This document shows, piece by piece, positions 61,984 through 64,000 of a stretch of DNA of 64,000 nucleotides. Both the position numbers and the translations under genes were made by a program. The stretch lies in assembly GCF_001658025.2 (NCBI RefSeq), contig NZ_CP014007.2, forward strand, positions 1,984,001-2,048,000, in the 5' to 3' direction. The notes under the pieces are model-generated. The model made no database searches and was not told the origin of the DNA. It saw only the letters and a list, made by a program, of their open reading frames with translations. The first letter of the stretch is position 1; the number at the start of each line of letters is the position of its first letter. This DNA is from Kosakonia oryzae (GTDB taxonomy: Bacteria > Pseudomonadota > Gammaproteobacteria > Enterobacterales > Enterobacteriaceae).

Positions 61984-62433
61984 TCACTCAATTTTAATTC
62001 TATAAATACTTACTTGGTCGACATTATTGTTATCGCTTTCTAAAATGAGGGAGCTTAATTCGTCATCTTGGTATGCTTCTAACGAAACATTAGGGCCAAT
62101 ATTTAATATTTTTTTCGCAAGTCTCTCCGCAGCATTTCTTTTTGTAAAACTATCATTAAAGCTATGGGCGTCGTGTCGTGAAGCATCTTGATTCCATGAA
62201 ACTTGTTTATCTTTTGACGAAGTGTGTTTTTTAGCTGCTATATGTATATGTCTTTGTGTATTGGTATTTGTGTTTGCCGGGTCTACTCGGTAGTAAAGTC
62301 CAGAGTTTGAATCTTCCTTCCAGCTTTCGGTAGTAATGCTAAGAACTTCAATTTCATCATTGAGAATGATTTGAGCCGTTAAAACATAGCCCTCAGGTAA
62401 GCCGTCAGTAATCTCAGTCAACATACTCATCAT
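61984..62433 (-). CDS. Reversed cargo gene between Q and lysis genes
   Basis: A 149-residue protein on the strand opposite to its neighbours (MMSMLTEITDGLPEGYVLTA, then HIHIAAKKHTSSKDKQVSWN, DASRHDAHSFNDSF). AAGGA lies upstream. A His-rich HIHIAAKKH patch and a following RHDAHSF patch stand out. I do not recognise the function. Orientation, AT-rich composition and position after Q mark it as a moron expressed from the prophage. Confidence 0.7.
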   Translation of the reverse strand: MMSMLTEITDGLPEGYVLTAQIILNDEIEVLSITTESWKEDSNSGLYYRVDPANTNTNTQRHIHIAAKKHTSSKDKQVSWNQDASRHDAHSFNDSFTKRNAAERLAKKILNIGPNVSLEAYQDDELSSLILESDNNNVDQVSIYRIKIE

Positions 62434-62709
62434 CGATCCTTATTTGGCTGGTTTTGAAATGTAATTTTAGGTGTGATTCTTGGATTACTCGCTATCTCAC
62501 TAGCTAAGATGATGGAGAGTAACCCTATGAAAATGAAGATAACAGAGAGCACAAAAGGACGCCATATTTCGATAACTAATTAAATGGCTAGTTTAGAGAA
62601 CTTTTTAATTATAACTGAGCAAGCCATATCAAACCCTCACTTCTACTGAAGAGATAGGGTGTAAGAATTTAACCATCACAGCACCCCGTCTAATCGGAGG
62701 TGAGAGACT

Positions 62710-63033
62710 ATGAAAATGCCTTACAAACAAGATTTCATTGCTGCTCTACTGGCTGCAAAAGAGCAGGGTATTGGCGCGATGCTGGCGTTTGCAATGGCGT
62801 ATCTCCGGGGACGCTATAACGGCGGACCAATAATGAAAACGCTTATCGATGCCACCATGTGCGCGATGATCGCCTGGTTTGCCCGTGACCTGTTGGATTT
62901 CTTCGGTCTGGCTAAAAACCTGTCGTATATCGCCAGTGTGTTTATTGGCTACGTTGGAACAGATTTTATCGGCGGCTTCATCAAACGCTTCGCCGCCAGA
63001 AAAGCAGGGGTGGATGATGCAAATCAGCAGTAA
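62710..63033 (+). CDS. S: Lambda S-type holin with dual start
   Basis: A 107-residue protein, the same length as lambda S107, with blocks [20 protein letters not shown] and [20 protein letters not shown] and [20 protein letters not shown]. Three membrane segments are expected. It begins M-K-M, the lambda dual-start arrangement that yields antiholin (from Met1) and holin (from Met3). GGAGGTGAG lies upstream. It forms the inner-membrane hole that times lysis. It overlaps the lysozyme gene by 17 bases. Confidence 0.95.
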   Translation: MKMPYKQDFIAALLAAKEQGIGAMLAFAMAYLRGRYNGGPIMKTLIDATMCAMIAWFARDLLDFFGLAKNLSYIASVFIGYVGTDFIGGFIKRFAARKAGVDDANQQ

Positions 63034-63457
63034 AGGGATCGCCTTAATTAAGCAGTTTGAAGGTCTGCGGCTTACGGCATATCAGGACAGCGTCGGCGTG
63101 TGGACGATTGGTTATGGCTGGACGCAGCCGGTTGACGGTAAACCTATCTCTAAGGGGATGGTCATCAAGCCTGAAACCGCTGAGCGCCTGCTTAAAATTG
63201 GCATGGTAAGTTACGAAAATGACGTGTCGAAACTGGTGAAGGTGAAGCTGACTCAGGGGCAGTTTGATGCGCTGGTGTCGTTTGCCTACAATCTTGGATC
63301 GCGCGCACTTTCCAGGTCCACGCTCCTGAAAAAGCTAAATGCCGGTGATTACGATGGCGCAGCGGATGAATTTCCGCGCTGGAATCAAGCCGGTGGTAGG
63401 GAGCTTGCCGGACTGACCCGTCGCCGTGAGGCGGAGTTCGCTCTGTTCATATCGTGA
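63017..63457 (+). CDS. T4-type lysozyme endolysin (GH24)
   Basis: A 146-residue muramidase with the GH24 triad Glu15-x8-Asp24-x5-Thr30 ([12 protein letters not shown] and VWTIGYG). There is no N-terminal signal-anchor segment, so it depends on holin holes for release. ATG 63017 is chosen; the longer frame from 62879 is a shadow of the holin gene. Its stop overlaps the Rz start. Lambda itself carries a transglycosylase R here, so the cassette is mosaic. Confidence 0.92.
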   Translation: MQISSKGIALIKQFEGLRLTAYQDSVGVWTIGYGWTQPVDGKPISKGMVIKPETAERLLKIGMVSYENDVSKLVKVKLTQGQFDALVSFAYNLGSRALSRSTLLKKLNAGDYDGAADEFPRWNQAGGRELAGLTRRREAEFALFIS

Positions 63458-63921
63458 TTGAGGCATTGTTAAAGCGCTACTGGCTCCAGTTATCGGCCAT
63501 AGCGTTGGTGGCAGTGCTCACCTTGTTCGCTAATCACTACCGTGAGAACGCGCTCGCCTACAAAGCGCAGCGTGATAAATCCACCAGCGATCTGAAGCTG
63601 GTTAAGGACACTATCACAGATATGCAGGTGCGTCAGCGTGAAGTTGCTGCGCTGGATGCGAAATATACCGGAGAACTGGCAAATGCACAGGCCACTATTG
63701 ATCAGCTTGAACGCGATGTTGCTGATGGCAAGCGTAGGTTGCGTCTCAACGCCACCTGTGGAAAGGACGGAGCGCCCGGCACCGGCGGCGTGGGCGATGC
63801 AACCAGCCCCAGACTTACAGACTCCGCTCAACGGGATTATTTCATCCTCAGAGAGCGTATCGCCGTAGTGACTAAGCAGGTCGGTTATTTGCAGCAGTAT
63901 ATAAGAGAGCAGTGCCAGTAA
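63454..63921 (+). CDS. Rz: Rz-type inner-membrane spanin
   Basis: A 155-residue protein from GTG 63454 with one N-terminal membrane segment (LSAIALVAVLTLFANHY) and a long periplasmic coiled coil. The C-terminus contains the Rz-like RDYFILRERI. With Rz1 it fuses inner and outer membranes in the last step of lysis. It overlaps the lysozyme stop by four bases and encloses Rz1 in another frame. Confidence 0.92.
   Translation: MIEALLKRYWLQLSAIALVAVLTLFANHYRENALAYKAQRDKSTSDLKLVKDTITDMQVRQREVAALDAKYTGELANAQATIDQLERDVADGKRRLRLNATCGKDGAPGTGGVGDATSPRLTDSAQRDYFILRERIAVVTKQVGYLQQYIREQCQ
63683..63868 (+). CDS. Rz1: Rz1-type outer-membrane spanin lipoprotein, nested in Rz
   Basis: A 61-residue frame wholly inside Rz (+1 frame relative to it), MHRPLLISLNAMLLMASVGC followed by a Pro-rich mature part with PAAWAMQPAPDLQTPLNGII. 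This resembles lambda Rz1. The lipobox ends SVGC, with Ser in the -3 position. Start chosen at 63683; longer in-frame starts back to 63638 exist. It should be lipid-anchored in the outer membrane. Confidence 0.87.
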   Translation: MHRPLLISLNAMLLMASVGCVSTPPVERTERPAPAAWAMQPAPDLQTPLNGIISSSESVSP

Positions 63922-64000
63922 TTAAAAACTCTCACAAATGTGATATCGATCACTGCCATTAGATTATAAGCAATATAATAATTTCCTTTTTTAAATAGAG

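Larger units (their letters stand above)
45202..64000. mobile_element. Lambdoid prophage, left part (continues beyond the window)
   Basis: The gene order from the tRNA-Ser outward (integrase, leftward recombination genes, CI/Cro switch, O/P-type replication genes, RusA, Q, lysis genes) is that of a lambdoid phage. Packaging and structural genes would follow after 64000. All modules have intact frames, so nothing seen here shows it to be defective. Confidence 0.93.

Overview
The window reads as enterobacterial chromosome carrying the left end of an integrated lambdoid prophage. The core genes yeeO, amn, nac, cbl, shiA and mtfA and four near-identical tRNA-Asn genes match the asn-tRNA region of Escherichia coli, in rearranged order. 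The accessory content (glucosylglycerate genes, an ANTAR-controlled nitrilase operon, an AcuI/AcuR pair) suggests a Kosakonia-, Enterobacter- or Klebsiella-like host. The genus is inferred, not proven.

Layout. 1-5.4 kb: a nitrogen-scavenging operon (NCS1 permease, double-domain nitrilase, AmiC-like sensor, AmiR-like ANTAR protein) behind a sigma-54 promoter and a leader with an ANTAR-type hairpin and an intrinsic terminator. 5.4-14 kb: a Sel1/LprI-type periplasmic protein, an old yellow enzyme, an SDR next to a 6-oxocamphor-hydrolase-like crotonase, two LysR regulators, an alpha/beta hydrolase, a metallo-beta-lactamase-fold protein and a gamma-glutamylcyclotransferase-like protein. 14-16 kb: tRNA-Asn, yeeO, tRNA-Asn. 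16-21.8 kb: an AT-rich island with Fur boxes, a one-domain Fur-like protein, two AraC regulators and a TonB-dependent receptor, ending in a broken gene and an IS3-family transposase remnant. 21.8-27.3 kb: aminopeptidase P, amn, acuI/acuR and a yjfB-like gene with a perfect FliA promoter. 27.1-28.8 kb and 38.4-40 kb: a diverged duplication coding for two proteins with different N-termini joined to the same truncated aldo-keto-reductase-like domain. Between the copies lie the glucosyl-3-phosphoglycerate pathway and a pxpA / biotin carrier / biotin carboxylase / pxpB / pxpC / NCS1 permease operon with a divergent LysR gene. 40-45 kb: tRNA-Asn, nac, cbl, shiA, tRNA-Asn, mtfA.

45.2-64 kb: a prophage next to tRNA-Ser(CGA), running off the right edge. 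In order: XRE/ImmA pair, integrase, DUF4224, leftward exonuclease operon, PL/OL, CI-like repressor, PR/OR, Cro-like, YdaT-like, overlapping O-like and P-like replication genes, an unrecognised 1214-residue gene, a LexA box, RusA, DUF968, antiterminator Q, a reversed cargo gene, then a lambda-S-type holin, T4-type lysozyme and Rz/Rz1 spanins.

Nitrogen supply is a recurring theme: sigma-54 promoters precede the nitrilase operon and nac, and the pxp-like operon also handles an amide- or lactam-type substrate. The least explained items are the duplicated truncated-reductase chimeras, the 1214-residue prophage protein and the small Fur-box island.
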